Positions 28,163-38,050 of a DNA stretch of 64,000 bases are shown in pieces. Every line of letters begins with the position of its first letter. Position 1 is the first letter of the stretch. The stretch is from positions 21,233 through 85,232 of the forward strand of contig CABTWT010000001.1 in assembly GCA_902488555.1 (NCBI GenBank), given 5' to 3'. The position numbers and the translations under genes were made by a program. Origin of the DNA: an uncultured Anaerococcus sp. (GTDB lineage Bacteria; Bacillota_A; Clostridia; Tissierellales; Peptoniphilaceae). The notes below the pieces were generated by a model. It was not told the origin of the DNA, did not search any database, and saw nothing but the letters and a program-made list of their open reading frames with translations.

Positions 28163-29935
28163 ATGGAATTTAAAAGAAGCCACATGTGTGGACAATTAAG
28201 AGAAGAAAATATTGGCCAAGAAGTTGTTCTAATGGGATGGGTCGCAAAAAAAAGAAACCTAGGTTCTCTTGTATTTTTTGACCTAAGAGATAAGACAGGC
28301 ATCAGCCAAGTGGTTGTAAGAGAAGATGATGAAGTAAACCATGATATTGCCAGCCATCTAGGTAGTGAATATGTCGTAGAAGTAAAGGGAAATGTTCGTG
28401 AACGTGAGAGCAAAAACCCTGATATTCCAACAGGCAATATAGAAATTGTAGCAAGTAAAATTAATATCTTGGATAAGGCAAACACACCACCAATATATAT
28501 AAAAGATGACGATGATGTAGCAGAAAATCTGAGATTAAAATACAGATACTTGGATATGAGAAAACCTTCTGTTCAAAAAAATCTTAAATTAAGATCAGAT
28601 ATCATTAGAACTATCAGAGAATACATGTATAACAACGACTTTACAGAAGTTGAGACTCCATTTTTAACTAAACCTACTCCAGAAGGAGCAAGGGACTATA
28701 TAGTTCCATCTCGTCTAGAGCCAGGTGAGTTTTATGCACTACCACAATCCCCACAATTATTTAAACAAATATTGATGATTGGTTCTCTTGATAGGTATTT
28801 TCAAGTTGTAAAATGTTTCAGAGACGAAGACTTAAGGGCAAACAGGCAACCAGAATTTACCCAAGTAGATATGGAACTATCATTTGCTAACCAAGATGAT
28901 GTAATTGCAATAAATGAAGGTCTCTTAAAGGAATTGTTTGATAAATACACAGATTATGATTTAAAACTTCCTATCCCTAGAATGGACTATAGTGAAGCTA
29001 TGAATTCATATGGTTCAGACAAACCAGATTTAAGATTTGGATATAAGATTAATGATATATCTGAAATTTGGAAAGATAGCGACTTTAAAGTATTTGCAAA
29101 TAATACAAGCGATGGAAAATCTGTTAGAGCAATTAACTTTAAAAATATTGCCGATAAATATTCTAGAAAACAACTAGATAAGCTTACTGACTTTGTAAAA
29201 GACTATGGTTTAGGTGGTCTTTCTTATATCAAATACGGAGAAGAAATTAACTCCTCTATTTCTAAATTTTTAACTGACGATATCTTAAATAAAATGGTAG
29301 AAAAACTAGAGATGGAAGATAATGATTTAGTTTTGATTGCAGCTGATAAAGATAAAACAGTTCTTGAAGGTCTTGGTGCTTTGAGAAATAAGGTTGCTAA
29401 GGACAATGAACTTTATGAAAAAGATTATGCCTTAACTTGGGTAGTAAACTTCCCAATGTTTGAATACAGTGAAGAAGAAGATAGGTATGTTGCTCAGCAC
29501 CATCCATTTACTATGCCAAACGAAGAAGATATACCACTACTAAAAACACATCCAGAAAAGGTAAGAACACAAGCTTACGATATTGTTATTAATGGTGATG
29601 AGATGGGCGGAGGATCAGTAAGAATTAACAATTCTGATTTACAAAAAGAAGTATTTGAAGCTCTTAAACTTACGGATGAAGATATCAAAAAGAAATTTGG
29701 TTTCTTTATTGAAGCTCTAAAATACGGTACTCCTCCTCATGCAGGTCTTGCTTATGGACTTGATAGATTGTTGATGTTATTTGCAAAAACCGATAATATC
29801 AAAGATGTTATTGCTTTCCCAAAAACTCAATCAGCATCTTGTCCATTAAGTGAAGCTCCAACAAAAGTTGATGAGGCAGCCTTAGATGTATTACAAATTT
29901 CTATAAGGGGTGAATCTAATGGCGACAATGATTAA
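28163..29935 (+). CDS. aspS: Aspartyl-tRNA synthetase
   Basis: Charges tRNA-Asp. 590 residues with bacterial-type layout: anticodon OB domain ('GQEVVLMGWVAKKRNLGSL'), class II motif 2 'QVVKCFRDEDLRANRQPEFTQ' region around residues 213-233, a GAD insertion domain in the middle, and motif 3 in 'GLAYGLDRLLMLFA'. AAGGAG at 28152-28157 precedes the ATG. Whether it is discriminating or also charges tRNA-Asn cannot be read reliably. hisS, the usual upstream neighbour, is absent here. Confidence 0.97.
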   Translation: MEFKRSHMCGQLREENIGQEVVLMGWVAKKRNLGSLVFFDLRDKTGISQVVVREDDEVNHDIASHLGSEYVVEVKGNVRERESKNPDIPTGNIEIVASKINILDKANTPPIYIKDDDDVAENLRLKYRYLDMRKPSVQKNLKLRSDIIRTIREYMYNNDFTEVETPFLTKPTPEGARDYIVPSRLEPGEFYALPQSPQLFKQILMIGSLDRYFQVVKCFRDEDLRANRQPEFTQVDMELSFANQDDVIAINEGLLKELFDKYTDYDLKLPIPRMDYSEAMNSYGSDKPDLRFGYKINDISEIWKDSDFKVFANNTSDGKSVRAINFKNIADKYSRKQLDKLTDFVKDYGLGGLSYIKYGEEINSSISKFLTDDILNKMVEKLEMEDNDLVLIAADKDKTVLEGLGALRNKVAKDNELYEKDYALTWVVNFPMFEYSEEEDRYVAQHHPFTMPNEEDIPLLKTHPEKVRTQAYDIVINGDEMGGGSVRINNSDLQKEVFEALKLTDEDIKKKFGFFIEALKYGTPPHAGLAYGLDRLLMLFAKTDNIKDVIAFPKTQSASCPLSEAPTKVDEAALDVLQISIRGESNGDND

Positions 29936-30335
29936 AGAAGGCACTGTCCTTGAAAATAACAATGGTAACCTTACTGTAAGTATTGCTAGAAATGAAGCCT
30001 GCGGAGCATGTGCTGCCAAAGGCTCATGTGGGCAAAAGTCTGAAACTATAATAGAGATATTTTCTGCTGATGATATCAAAAAAGGAGATAGAATTCTTCT
30101 TGAAAGCAAGTCTTCAGATATAACGAAGTATTCTATGTATGTTTATATTCTGCCAGTTATTTTGATGATATTAGGAGCAACTTTACCAAATATATTGTTG
30201 AAAGATAAAGGATTGGATTTAAACTTATTGACACTTTTATCAATTGTCATATTTATGGCATTATCATTTTTCATAGTTAAAGGCATAGATAGAAAAATAA
30301 AAGACGATAATGTTATGAAGGTGAGGAAAATATAA
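29919..30335 (+). CDS. RseC/MucC-family SoxR-reducing-like membrane protein
   Basis: 138 residues. The N-terminal half carries a cysteine motif '[15 protein letters not shown]' as in RseC/RsxC-associated proteins, and the C-terminal half has two membrane spans (about 72-92 and 102-122). In proteobacteria RseC works with the Rnf/Rsx electron-transport complex; Firmicute members are uncharacterised. AAGGGG at 29905-29910 selects ATG 29919 over GTG 29910. It overlaps aspS by 17 bases and glyA by one. Confidence 0.82.
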   Translation: MATMIKEGTVLENNNGNLTVSIARNEACGACAAKGSCGQKSETIIEIFSADDIKKGDRILLESKSSDITKYSMYVYILPVILMILGATLPNILLKDKGLDLNLLTLLSIVIFMALSFFIVKGIDRKIKDDNVMKVRKI

Positions 30336-31570
30336 TGGACTACAAACTTATAAAAGAATTTGACCCTAAGGCCTATCAAGCACTGACAAAGGAAGTTCAA
30401 AGGCAAGAAGAAAACATAGAACTAATTGCCTCAGAAAACTATGTCAGCAAGGAAATTCTTGAGGCTTGTGGCTCAGTACTTACAAACAAATATGCAGAAG
30501 GTCTACCAGATAAAAGATACTATGGGGGTTGTGAAAATATCGATGTTATCGAACAACTAGCTATAGATCGAGCTAAAGAATTATTTGGGGCAGACCATGC
30601 CAATGTACAAGCTCACTCTGGTGCAAATGCTAATATTGCAGCATATTTTGCACTTATAAATCCTGGAGATAAGGTTTTGGCTATGGATTTGACAGAAGGT
30701 GGACACTTAACTCATGGTTCAGCCGTCAACTTTTCTGGTAAATTATACGACTTTCATCACTATGGAGTAGACCATCAAACAGGAAGAATTGATTACGATA
30801 AAGTTTTAGAAAAAGCAAAAGAAGTTAAGCCCAAACTTATAGTATGCGGAGCCAGTGCTTATCCTCGTGAAATTGACTTTAAGAAGTTTAGGGAGATAGC
30901 AGATGAGGTTGGTGCCTTATTAATGGCTGATGTAGCTCATATAGCTGGCCTTGTAGTAGCCAGAGAGCATATGGATCCGATCCCATATTGTGATGTGGTT
31001 ACTTCTACTACTCACAAAACACTTAGAGGACCAAGATCTGGAATTATCTTATGCAAAGAAGAATATGCCAAAGCAATTGATAAGGCTGTCTTCCCAGGCC
31101 TTCAAGGAGGACCTCTTGAACATATAATCTTGGCAAAAGCTCTAGGATTTAAGCAAAACTTAGATCCATCATGGAAAGATTATGCTAAGCAAATCAAGAG
31201 AAATGCAAAAGCTATGGAAGAAGCCTTTAGAAACCATGATTTTAAAATGATTTCTGATGGTACTGACAACCACTTATTGCTTTTAGATTTGACTAATAAA
31301 AACATTACAGGGAAAGATGCTCAGAACCTTCTTGACCAAGTTAGTATTACTACAAACAAAAATACTATCCCAAATGAGAAGCTTTCACCTATGGTAACAA
31401 GCGGACTAAGAGTAGGTACAGCTGCCATAACTACTAGAGGAATGAAAGAAGATCAAGCAAGGAAAATTGTGGATTTAATCGCTAGAACACTTGAAAGAAA
31501 AGATAGTATCGAAAATATAAGGAAAGAAGTACTCGATCTAACAGCACAATTTCCTGTTTATAGGAGTTAA
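30335..31570 (+). CDS. glyA: Serine hydroxymethyltransferase
   Basis: PLP enzyme interconverting serine and glycine with tetrahydrofolate, feeding one-carbon metabolism. 411 residues with '[19 protein letters not shown]', '[16 protein letters not shown]', the PLP lysine in '[15 protein letters not shown]' and '[16 protein letters not shown]'. Complete and typical of the bacterial family. Start overlaps the previous stop by one base. Confidence 0.98.
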   Translation: MDYKLIKEFDPKAYQALTKEVQRQEENIELIASENYVSKEILEACGSVLTNKYAEGLPDKRYYGGCENIDVIEQLAIDRAKELFGADHANVQAHSGANANIAAYFALINPGDKVLAMDLTEGGHLTHGSAVNFSGKLYDFHHYGVDHQTGRIDYDKVLEKAKEVKPKLIVCGASAYPREIDFKKFREIADEVGALLMADVAHIAGLVVAREHMDPIPYCDVVTSTTHKTLRGPRSGIILCKEEYAKAIDKAVFPGLQGGPLEHIILAKALGFKQNLDPSWKDYAKQIKRNAKAMEEAFRNHDFKMISDGTDNHLLLLDLTNKNITGKDAQNLLDQVSITTNKNTIPNEKLSPMVTSGLRVGTAAITTRGMKEDQARKIVDLIARTLERKDSIENIRKEVLDLTAQFPVYRS

Positions 31571-31572
31571 TT

Positions 31573-32892
31573 ATGGCTATGCCAATAGTAACATTAGTTG
31601 GAAGAACTAATGTAGGAAAAAGTACACTTTTTAATAGACTTGTCGGCAAAAGAAAGTCCATCACTGAAGATATTAGTGGTGTAACTAGAGATCGTATTGT
31701 AGATAGGGTCGAATGGCAAGGAAACGAATTTACTCTTGTGGATACTGGTGGTCTTGATATTTCAAATAAAGAAATGATGAATCAAGAGATTAAATCACAA
31801 GTTGAAAAAGCCCTATTAGAAACTGATTTAATATTGTTCGTAGTTGATGGTAGATCTGGCCTAAGTCCATATGACAAAGAAATAGCTAATGTTATTAGAA
31901 GATACAACAAACCAATTATAATTGTTGCAAACAAAGTAGATGGTCAAAAAGTTCCTGATGACATTTATGATTTCTATACATTTGGTTTTGACGATTTGGC
32001 TATCATTTCTGCGGAACAATCAAAGGGTCTTGGTGATTTGCTAGATCTTATAGTCGATCATATTGATTTTTCATCTTTTGAAGCAATAGAAGATGAAACA
32101 AGGATAGCTATTATAGGAAAACCAAATGCTGGCAAATCTTCCTTGGTTAATCTTTTGCTTGATGAAGACAGGATGATTGTAACTAATGTAGCTGGTACTA
32201 CAAGAGATGCTGTTGATTCCTATTGGTCTTACAATGATCACAACTATGTATTAATCGATACGGCAGGTCTGAGAAAAAAAAGCAAAGTTAGAGAAAACAT
32301 AGAGTTTTATGCCAATCAAAGAACATTTGATGCTGTAGATAGCGCTGATATATGTATATTTCTTATAGATGCAACTGTAGGTGTTACAGAACAAGATACA
32401 AAAATAGCAGGATATGCTCACAATAATAGAAAAGCTATGATAATTGTAGTTAATAAATGGGATTTAGTAGATAAAGATACTAATACCATGAGGCAGATGG
32501 AAGCAGATATTAGAAAATCATTATCATTTGCTTCATATGCACCAGTAGTCTTTGTATCAGTACTCAAAATTCAAAGAATAGACAACTTATTGGATATGAT
32601 TGAAGTAGTTGACAACAACTACAATACTAGAATTAGTACAGGCGTCTTAAATACAATTTTACAAGATGCAATAATGCTAAACCAACCACCTCAAGATAAG
32701 GGTAAGAGATTGAAAATATTTTATATGTCTCAAGTAGATGTGGCACCTCCTAAATTTATGTTATCTATAAACTATAGGGACTTGATGCATTTTTCTTATA
32801 TGAGATATTTAGAAAATCAAATAAGAAGTAATTATAATCTGACAGGAGTACCATTTAGCTTCATATTAAAAGAGAGAGGATCTGACAAATGA
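31573..32892 (+). CDS. der: Ribosome-assembly GTPase Der (EngA)
   Basis: A double GTPase required for 50S subunit maturation. 439 residues: first G domain with 'LVGRTNVGKSTLFNRL' and 'LVDTGGL', second from about residue 178 with 'IIGKPNAGKSSLVNLL' and 'LIDTAGLRKKSKV', then a C-terminal KH-like domain. The first P-loop has Arg-Thr where most have Arg-Pro, a small change. AGGAG at 31562-31566 serves ATG 31573. The stop overlaps plsY by 4 bases. Confidence 0.98.
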   Translation: MAMPIVTLVGRTNVGKSTLFNRLVGKRKSITEDISGVTRDRIVDRVEWQGNEFTLVDTGGLDISNKEMMNQEIKSQVEKALLETDLILFVVDGRSGLSPYDKEIANVIRRYNKPIIIVANKVDGQKVPDDIYDFYTFGFDDLAIISAEQSKGLGDLLDLIVDHIDFSSFEAIEDETRIAIIGKPNAGKSSLVNLLLDEDRMIVTNVAGTTRDAVDSYWSYNDHNYVLIDTAGLRKKSKVRENIEFYANQRTFDAVDSADICIFLIDATVGVTEQDTKIAGYAHNNRKAMIIVVNKWDLVDKDTNTMRQMEADIRKSLSFASYAPVVFVSVLKIQRIDNLLDMIEVVDNNYNTRISTGVLNTILQDAIMLNQPPQDKGKRLKIFYMSQVDVAPPKFMLSINYRDLMHFSYMRYLENQIRSNYNLTGVPFSFILKERGSDK

Positions 32893-33464
32893 TTTTCCTA
32901 GTTGGCTTAATAGCATATCTTTTAGGTTCTATACCAAACGGCTATATAATAGGTAAGTATTTCCACAAATCCGACATTAGAACCCTAGGTTCAGGTAATG
33001 TAGGATCTACAAATGTATTAAGAAACTACGGCAAGAAACCAGCAATAATTACATTGATACTTGATATGCTAAAGGGTTATTTAGCTGTCTTTATTGGTGA
33101 AAAATTAGCCGGTTATGATGGCATGTGTGTTGGTTTTCTTCTAGTAGTTATAGGTCATATGTACAGTATATTTCTGAAATTTAAAGCGGGTAAAGGTGTT
33201 GCAACTTCTGCAGGTGCAATGTTATTTGTAAATCCTATGATTCTACTAATTGGTCTAGTAGTATTTATATTGACTGTTGTAATAAGCAAGATGGTTTCAC
33301 TTGGATCAATACTTGGTGCTATTAGCGTTATGTTGCTAGCCTACATCAACTTTTATCCAAGTAAGCTTTTCTGGACTTTAATTGTGGTATGTTTATTAAT
33401 TATTTATAAACATAGGTCAAACATAAAAAGAATAATTAATAGAGAGGAATCAAAAATAAGGTAG
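32889..33464 (+). CDS. plsY: Acyl-phosphate glycerol-3-phosphate acyltransferase PlsY
   Basis: Membrane enzyme for the first acylation in phospholipid synthesis. 191 residues, five or so membrane spans, with the three PlsY motifs: 'LGSGNVGSTNVLRNYG', 'KFKAGKGVATSAGAML' and the region 'KHRSNIKRI'. Coupled to der by a 4-base overlap and to gpsA, which makes its glycerol-3-phosphate substrate, 3 bases downstream. Confidence 0.96.
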   Translation: MIFLVGLIAYLLGSIPNGYIIGKYFHKSDIRTLGSGNVGSTNVLRNYGKKPAIITLILDMLKGYLAVFIGEKLAGYDGMCVGFLLVVIGHMYSIFLKFKAGKGVATSAGAMLFVNPMILLIGLVVFILTVVISKMVSLGSILGAISVMLLAYINFYPSKLFWTLIVVCLLIIYKHRSNIKRIINREESKIR

Positions 33465-33467
33465 ATT

Positions 33468-34457
33468 ATGGAAATTTCAATCTTAGGTGCAGGATCATGG
33501 GCAACTGCTATAGCTCATGTACTCTCAACAAAATATGATGTCCTTCTATATGCTAGAAACATGGACGATGTTGAAAGCATCAATCAAAATCATGTAAACA
33601 GAAAATACTTAAGTGAATTTAAACTAGCAGAAAATATTAGAGCTACAAATAATTTGGAAGATATATTTTCCAATAGATTTATTGTTAATGCAATACCTAC
33701 CCAAAGTACTAGAAGTGTTCTAGAAAAGCTAAAGCAATATGTAAGTGAAGACAATGTATTTATTAATTTATCCAAAGGACTAGAGCTTAAGACTCATTTT
33801 CGCCTATCTGAGATATTTTATGATATCCTGGGAAATAATATTACCTATGCAGTCCTAAGTGGCCCAACTCATGCTGAAGAAGTAATATTAGAAATGCCAA
33901 CAGCTATAGTTTGTGCTTGTGAAGATGAAAAAGTAGCCAAAGAAATCCAAGAAATTTTCAATACAGATTTCTTTAGAGTATATAGCTCAACAGATGTAAT
34001 AGGAGTTGAACTAGGTGGAGCTATAAAAAACACACTCGCCTTAGGTATAGGTATAGTTTCTGGCCTTGGCTATGGTGATAATACAAAGGCTGCTATAATG
34101 ACTAGGGGAATCCATGAGATGAGTAGGTTTACTGAATCTTTTGGTGCTCACCAACAAACTATAAACGGTCTTGCAGGTATTGGAGATCTTATTGTAACAG
34201 CAACAAGTATGCATTCCAGAAACAATAGGGCAGGTATTCTATTAGGTAAGGGCCTAAGCATAGAAGAAGTTAATAATGAGATTAATATGGTAGTTGAAGG
34301 CATACCTACTACTAGGTCAATATATGAATTGGCAAGAGAAAAAAATATTGAGCTGCCAATAACAAGAGAAATTTATGAAATTCTTTACAAAAATAAATCA
34401 GCTGATGAATCAATTAGTGAATTAATGGGTAGAAATTTAAAAAGTGAATTCATATAA
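33468..34457 (+). CDS. gpsA: NAD(P)H-dependent glycerol-3-phosphate dehydrogenase
   Basis: Makes sn-glycerol-3-phosphate for phospholipids. 329 residues with the dinucleotide-binding 'ILGAGSWATAIAHVLS', 'VLSGPTHAEEV' and the catalytic Lys in 'LGGAIKNTLALGIGI', followed by 'GLGYGDNTKAAIMTRG'. The first Gly-rich loop has Ala where most have Gly-Thr-Ala (GSWATA), a mild variant. Follows plsY, its functional partner. Confidence 0.97.
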   Translation: MEISILGAGSWATAIAHVLSTKYDVLLYARNMDDVESINQNHVNRKYLSEFKLAENIRATNNLEDIFSNRFIVNAIPTQSTRSVLEKLKQYVSEDNVFINLSKGLELKTHFRLSEIFYDILGNNITYAVLSGPTHAEEVILEMPTAIVCACEDEKVAKEIQEIFNTDFFRVYSSTDVIGVELGGAIKNTLALGIGIVSGLGYGDNTKAAIMTRGIHEMSRFTESFGAHQQTINGLAGIGDLIVTATSMHSRNNRAGILLGKGLSIEEVNNEINMVVEGIPTTRSIYELAREKNIELPITREIYEILYKNKSADESISELMGRNLKSEFI

Positions 34458-34484
34458 TTATGTTTCATTTTGAATAATTTGAGT

Positions 34485-34490
34485 TATAAT
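34485..34490 (+). promoter_or_regulatory. -10 box of a probable sepF promoter
   Basis: TATAAT at 34485-34490 in the 66-base gap before sepF, 34 bases from the start codon. The -35 region is poor, so confidence is limited. Confidence 0.5.
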
Positions 34491-34523
34491 AATATATAGA
34501 AGTAAAAAAGTAAAGGAATTTAT

Positions 34524-35147
34524 ATGTTTGACAAGTTTAAAGAATTTATTGGTATAGACGATAACTATGATGATTACGATGAGGATCAAGCTTATTACGA
34601 AGAAGAGGAAGAAGAAGATTTGACAAATAGGGAAAGCTACGCAAGCTTACTAGATGATAATAAATCATCTTTTGATAGTAATATAAAGACCTATGAAAGT
34701 GAATATAGTGGATCATCTTCAAGTGATTCATATAATTATTCTTCAGATTACCTTGATAGTAGCTACTCATCAAATGATTACGAGCCAACAAGTAACCGTT
34801 ACCAAAGACCATCAAAGAGAGGAGACAGAGCAGGAAGTATGACAGACAATAATTTTACTAGCAGATCATCTTTAAGAATCAGTATTCAAGAACCACTTGA
34901 TTACGAACAAGACGCTCCTAGTGTAATAAATGACATTATTAACAAGAAAGTAGTGGTTCTAAATCTAGAAATGGTAGATGCAGATATGAGAAGAAGAATA
35001 TTTGACTTTGTATCTGGAGCTGTATATGCCCTAGATGGAACAGTAGAAAAAGTAACTAAAGGAATATTTGTAATAACACCAAATGGTGTTGAGATTGACA
35101 ACACAGTCACAGAACAAATATCTGAAGGAAACTACAACCAATTATAG
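34524..35147 (+). CDS. sepF: Cell division protein SepF
   Basis: Anchors and bundles FtsZ at the division septum. 207 residues: an amphipathic N-terminal membrane-targeting helix ('MFDKFKEFIGI'), a long Asp/Glu/Ser/Tyr-rich linker, and the conserved C-terminal domain from about residue 125 ('VINDIINKKVVVLNLEMVD', 'FDFVSGAVYALDGTVEKV', 'IFVITPNGV'). AAGGA at 34513-34517 precedes the ATG. The linker is longer and more repetitive than in Bacillus. A terminator follows, then ylmH, as in the Firmicute ylm cluster. Confidence 0.93.
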   Translation: MFDKFKEFIGIDDNYDDYDEDQAYYEEEEEEDLTNRESYASLLDDNKSSFDSNIKTYESEYSGSSSSDSYNYSSDYLDSSYSSNDYEPTSNRYQRPSKRGDRAGSMTDNNFTSRSSLRISIQEPLDYEQDAPSVINDIINKKVVVLNLEMVDADMRRRIFDFVSGAVYALDGTVEKVTKGIFVITPNGVEIDNTVTEQISEGNYNQL

Positions 35148-35158
35148 GTAAAGGATAA

Positions 35159-35196
35159 GGAGCTGTTTGATTTAAAAAACAGCCCTTTTATTTTTT
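35159..35196 (+). terminator. Terminator after sepF, abutting the ylmH start
   Basis: GCTGTTT (35162-35168) pairs with AAACAGC (35177-35183), with extra partial pairing outside, followed by TTTTATTTTTT. The last T residue is immediately before the ATG of the next gene. Confidence 0.75.
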
Positions 35197-35964
35197 ATGA
35201 GCTTAGAATTTAATTTAGACTTTATAACAGACAAAGCAAAGAAAAGTAATATTAAAAAAGCCCTAGCAATCCTTGAAAGGTCCTATTATAAAAACATAGA
35301 AGAATCAAGCTTTTTCTTAGATCCATATGAGCAAGATGTCATAAGGTCAATAGCCTTAAAAAATGGAATAGATATAAGTTTTATAGGAGGTAATGACCTT
35401 GCTGAAAGAAAAATATTTGTAGCAAATTATTATTACCTACCTTTAACAGAAGAAAACTATATATCTATACTAAGATTTAGGCAAAACTCCCTAAGCCATC
35501 CGGATGTTCTAGGAGCCTTGATGAGTCTTAATATAGATAGGACTAAGGTGGGAGATATAGTAATTGCTGATGATTTTTGTGAGTTTGCTATCTTAAAAGA
35601 TGAGGCAAATTTTGTAAAATATAATCTCACGAAAATAAAAAGAGAAGGAATAAATATAGAAATAAAAAATCAAGCGCATCTTGATATTATAGAAGATGAG
35701 TTTGATCAATTTAGTGGTTTTGTTTCTTCTCTTAGATTAGATAATCTCATATCCTTGTTTTTAAATAGGTCAAGGTCAAAAGCTAAGGATATAATAAAAA
35801 ATAAAAATGTAAAAGTTAATTATGAGTTTATCGATGATCCTGGTAAATCTATCGAGCAGGGAGCTATGATTTCTATAAGAAAAGAAGGTAGATTTATATT
35901 TGATGAGATTACTGGAACAAGTAAAAAAGGTAACTTACATATTAGCTATAGGAAGTTGAAATGA
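35197..35964 (+). CDS. ylmH: YlmH-type S4-domain RNA-binding protein
   Basis: 255 residues: an N-terminal YlmH domain ('FFLDPYEQDVIRSIALKNG') and a C-terminal S4 domain (about 178-240; 'LRLDNLISLFLNRSRSKAK'). B. subtilis YlmH binds stalled large ribosomal subunits in quality control. The ATG comes directly after a terminator T-tract, and there is no Shine-Dalgarno sequence. The stop overlaps lspA by 4 bases. Confidence 0.92.
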   Translation: MSLEFNLDFITDKAKKSNIKKALAILERSYYKNIEESSFFLDPYEQDVIRSIALKNGIDISFIGGNDLAERKIFVANYYYLPLTEENYISILRFRQNSLSHPDVLGALMSLNIDRTKVGDIVIADDFCEFAILKDEANFVKYNLTKIKREGINIEIKNQAHLDIIEDEFDQFSGFVSSLRLDNLISLFLNRSRSKAKDIIKNKNVKVNYEFIDDPGKSIEQGAMISIRKEGRFIFDEITGTSKKGNLHISYRKLK

Positions 35965-36404
35965 TATATATTTTAATTATAATTATTGGAATTGTACTAG
36001 ATAGAGTAAGCAAAAACTATGCTATAAATAATTTTATAGAAAATCCTCACCAAGGCAAGCTATTAAATTTTACATACTTGGAAAATAGAGGAGCAGCTTT
36101 TGGTATATTGCAGGATAATAGAATATTTTTTATTCTATTAACTATTGTCATTGTAGCTGGATTAGTTTATTATTTTATAAAAAATTATAAAACAAATCCA
36201 CAAATATTAAATATAGCACTTGCCTTTGTAATATCGGGAGCCATAGGTAATTTTTATGACAGACTTATCCAAGGATATGTTGTTGATTTCTTAGAATTTG
36301 ACTTTATTAAATTCCCTGTATTTAATGTGGCGGATATATTTGTTACTGTGGGAAGTTTTTTAATTATTATCTACCTATTGTTTTTTGAAGAAAGTAAGAA
36401 GTAA
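35961..36404 (+). CDS. lspA: Lipoprotein signal peptidase (signal peptidase II)
   Basis: Cleaves signal peptides of prolipoproteins such as those encoded at 13769. 147 residues with four membrane spans. The aspartyl-protease dyad lies in '[18 protein letters not shown]' and '[14 protein letters not shown]', and '[10 protein letters not shown]' matches the conserved early motif. Overlaps ylmH by 4 bases, the normal Firmicute arrangement. Confidence 0.97.
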   Translation: MIYILIIIIGIVLDRVSKNYAINNFIENPHQGKLLNFTYLENRGAAFGILQDNRIFFILLTIVIVAGLVYYFIKNYKTNPQILNIALAFVISGAIGNFYDRLIQGYVVDFLEFDFIKFPVFNVADIFVTVGSFLIIIYLLFFEESKK

Positions 36405-36405
36405 A

Positions 36406-37083
36406 ATGAGTGTATTTATTGGAAATGATTGGGACCAACTATTAGCTAGTGAATGGGAAAAAACTTACTATCAAAATTTGAGAAAAGAACTTATAAAAGA
36501 GTACAAAAATTATAAGGTCTACCCAGATATGTATGACATATTTAATGCTTTAAAATCTGTATCTTATGAGGGCTGTAAGGTTTTAATTCTAGGTCAAGAT
36601 CCCTACCATGGCAAAGGACAGGCCCATGGTTATGCTTTTTCCGTCAAGAGAGGAGTGAGGACGCCACCATCTCTTTTAAATATTTATAAAGAAATGCACG
36701 AGGACATAGGAACTTATATACCTGATAATGGTTACCTTAAAAAATGGGCGGACCAAGGAGTTCTACTACTAAATACATCCTTAACAGTTAGAGCAGGTGA
36801 TCCTAATTCTCACGAAAAACTAGGTTGGCATATACTTACAGATAGGATAATCAAATTATTAAATGATAGACAAAAGCCAATTGTTTTTATACTTTGGGGA
36901 CGTAATGCTCAAAGCAAAGAACCATTTATTACTAATCCCCAGCATTTAATAATAAAATCACCTCACCCATCACCATTTTCAGCATCAAGAGGATTTTTTG
37001 GCTCAAAGCCATTTTCAAGAACAAATAACTTCTTAAAATCTACAGGTCAAGAACCTATAGATTGGCAAATAGAGAACCTATAA
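36406..37083 (+). CDS. ung: Uracil-DNA glycosylase
   Basis: Removes uracil from DNA. 225 residues with the water-activating loop '[19 protein letters not shown]' (catalytic Asp), 'LLLNTSLTV', 'FILWGRNAQ' and the Leu-loop '[13 protein letters not shown]' (catalytic His). ATG 36406 matches the family N-terminus; a TTG at 36385 inside lspA would add 7 residues. Its 3' end overlaps the convergent minus-strand gene by 6 bases. Confidence 0.96.
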   Translation: MSVFIGNDWDQLLASEWEKTYYQNLRKELIKEYKNYKVYPDMYDIFNALKSVSYEGCKVLILGQDPYHGKGQAHGYAFSVKRGVRTPPSLLNIYKEMHEDIGTYIPDNGYLKKWADQGVLLLNTSLTVRAGDPNSHEKLGWHILTDRIIKLLNDRQKPIVFILWGRNAQSKEPFITNPQHLIIKSPHPSPFSASRGFFGSKPFSRTNNFLKSTGQEPIDWQIENL

Positions 37084-37104
37084 ATGGGTCTCTATTATTT
37101 TTTT
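37071..37104 (+). terminator. Terminator of the sepF-ung region
   Basis: AGAGAACC (37071-37078) pairs with GGGTCTCT (37086-37093) with one internal mismatch, followed by a T-rich tract. It overlaps the last codons of ung and of the convergent gene. Confidence 0.7.
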
Positions 37105-37983
37105 ACTTAAATTTAGTATATTTTTGTAATTATAAGTATAATTTTCCTTAATAACTAAAAGTTTAGGATCTACATTTAGATTGCTCTTATTATTTAGATT
37201 AAAAGTGTTTAGGGCAACGAAACCTTTGGTATTTTCATCAAACTTACCATATAAAACTTGTAAGTTTATATCAATCTTATCTTCTTCAATTCTCAGCTCA
37301 TAATTTGGACCGTTAAAATAAGAATTTGTAAAAGGTTTTTCTGAGGTTAGAATAAATTTGCCAATATCATTATTAATAAATGAAGAATTTAAGGTGATTT
37401 TATTATCTAATAGGTTGATAGATAATTCTTCGTTAAAATAATCGCTTATGTTGACAAGTTTTTCAGTTGCAATTAAATCATTTTCATTGTGGACCATTAT
37501 AGGTTTTGGCTTATCTCTTTTTATTATGTCATCTGTGAGCTTGCTTATAACCTTATACCTACTTGGATCATCTCTAAATATGCCTATCTTTTTTTCTAAA
37601 TCTATTAGCTTCATAGATTCAAACACAAAGAATTTTCGCTTTGATGAGATTTCTTTGAGTACATCGTAGGAATCTGGAAACACTGGGAATAACTCATTTG
37701 CTATGAGTCTGTTGTTCAAAAAAGGAATGTCGAAGATATCTCCATTAAAATTAATTATAGTCTTATCCATGATTAAATTAAGATAGATTTCTAATAATCT
37801 TTTTTCTTCTTGATTGTCCTCGGCAAAGTATTGTTTAATGTAACACTTTTCATTTTCATAGGCAATAATACCTAAGAGTACTAATTGGTCAGATGAAGAA
37901 TCAAGTCCTGTAGTTTCTATATCTAAAATTATTTCGTTTTCTTTTAGGTTATCTGGTTGATATAATTTTTTGTAAGTTATCAT
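37078..37983 (-). CDS. RNase H-like exonuclease, YprB type
   Basis: 301 residues. The N-terminal half is a DEDD-type ribonuclease H-like fold (YprB/RNase_H_2): '[16 protein letters not shown]' with the first acids, '[17 protein letters not shown]', and '[13 protein letters not shown]' with the last Asp. The C-terminal 120 residues have no recognised domain. Such proteins are predicted single-strand exonucleases. On the minus strand, TATAAT at 37990-37995 lies so close to the ATG that the transcript may have almost no leader, and no ribosome site is visible. It is one of only a few minus-strand genes here. Confidence 0.82.
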   Translation of the reverse strand: MITYKKLYQPDNLKENEIILDIETTGLDSSSDQLVLLGIIAYENEKCYIKQYFAEDNQEEKRLLEIYLNLIMDKTIINFNGDIFDIPFLNNRLIANELFPVFPDSYDVLKEISSKRKFFVFESMKLIDLEKKIGIFRDDPSRYKVISKLTDDIIKRDKPKPIMVHNENDLIATEKLVNISDYFNEELSINLLDNKITLNSSFINNDIGKFILTSEKPFTNSYFNGPNYELRIEEDKIDINLQVLYGKFDENTKGFVALNTFNLNNKSNLNVDPKLLVIKENYTYNYKNILNLSKKIIETHL

Positions 37984-38023
37984 ATCTATATTATACTTGA
38001 TTTGTATATATTAAAGTTAGTAA

Positions 38024-38029
38024 TATAAT
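38024..38029 (+). promoter_or_regulatory. -10 box of the desulfurase-thiI operon
   Basis: TATAAT at 38024-38029 in the 67-base divergent gap, with a weak TTGTAT at 38002-38007. The gap also contains ATACTTGA twice (37993-38000, 38033-38040). Confidence 0.5.
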
Positions 38030-38050
38030 TATATACTTGAAGGAGATGCT

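Noticed and set aside
28140..28165. T-box leaders before aspS or alaS
   Set aside because: The gaps are 9 bases (aspS) and negative (alaS overlaps the Rrf2 gene), too short for a T-box.
37993..38040. Direct repeat ATACTTGA (two copies)
   Set aside because: Eight bases in such AT-rich sequence is easily chance, and the copies are not symmetric about either promoter.
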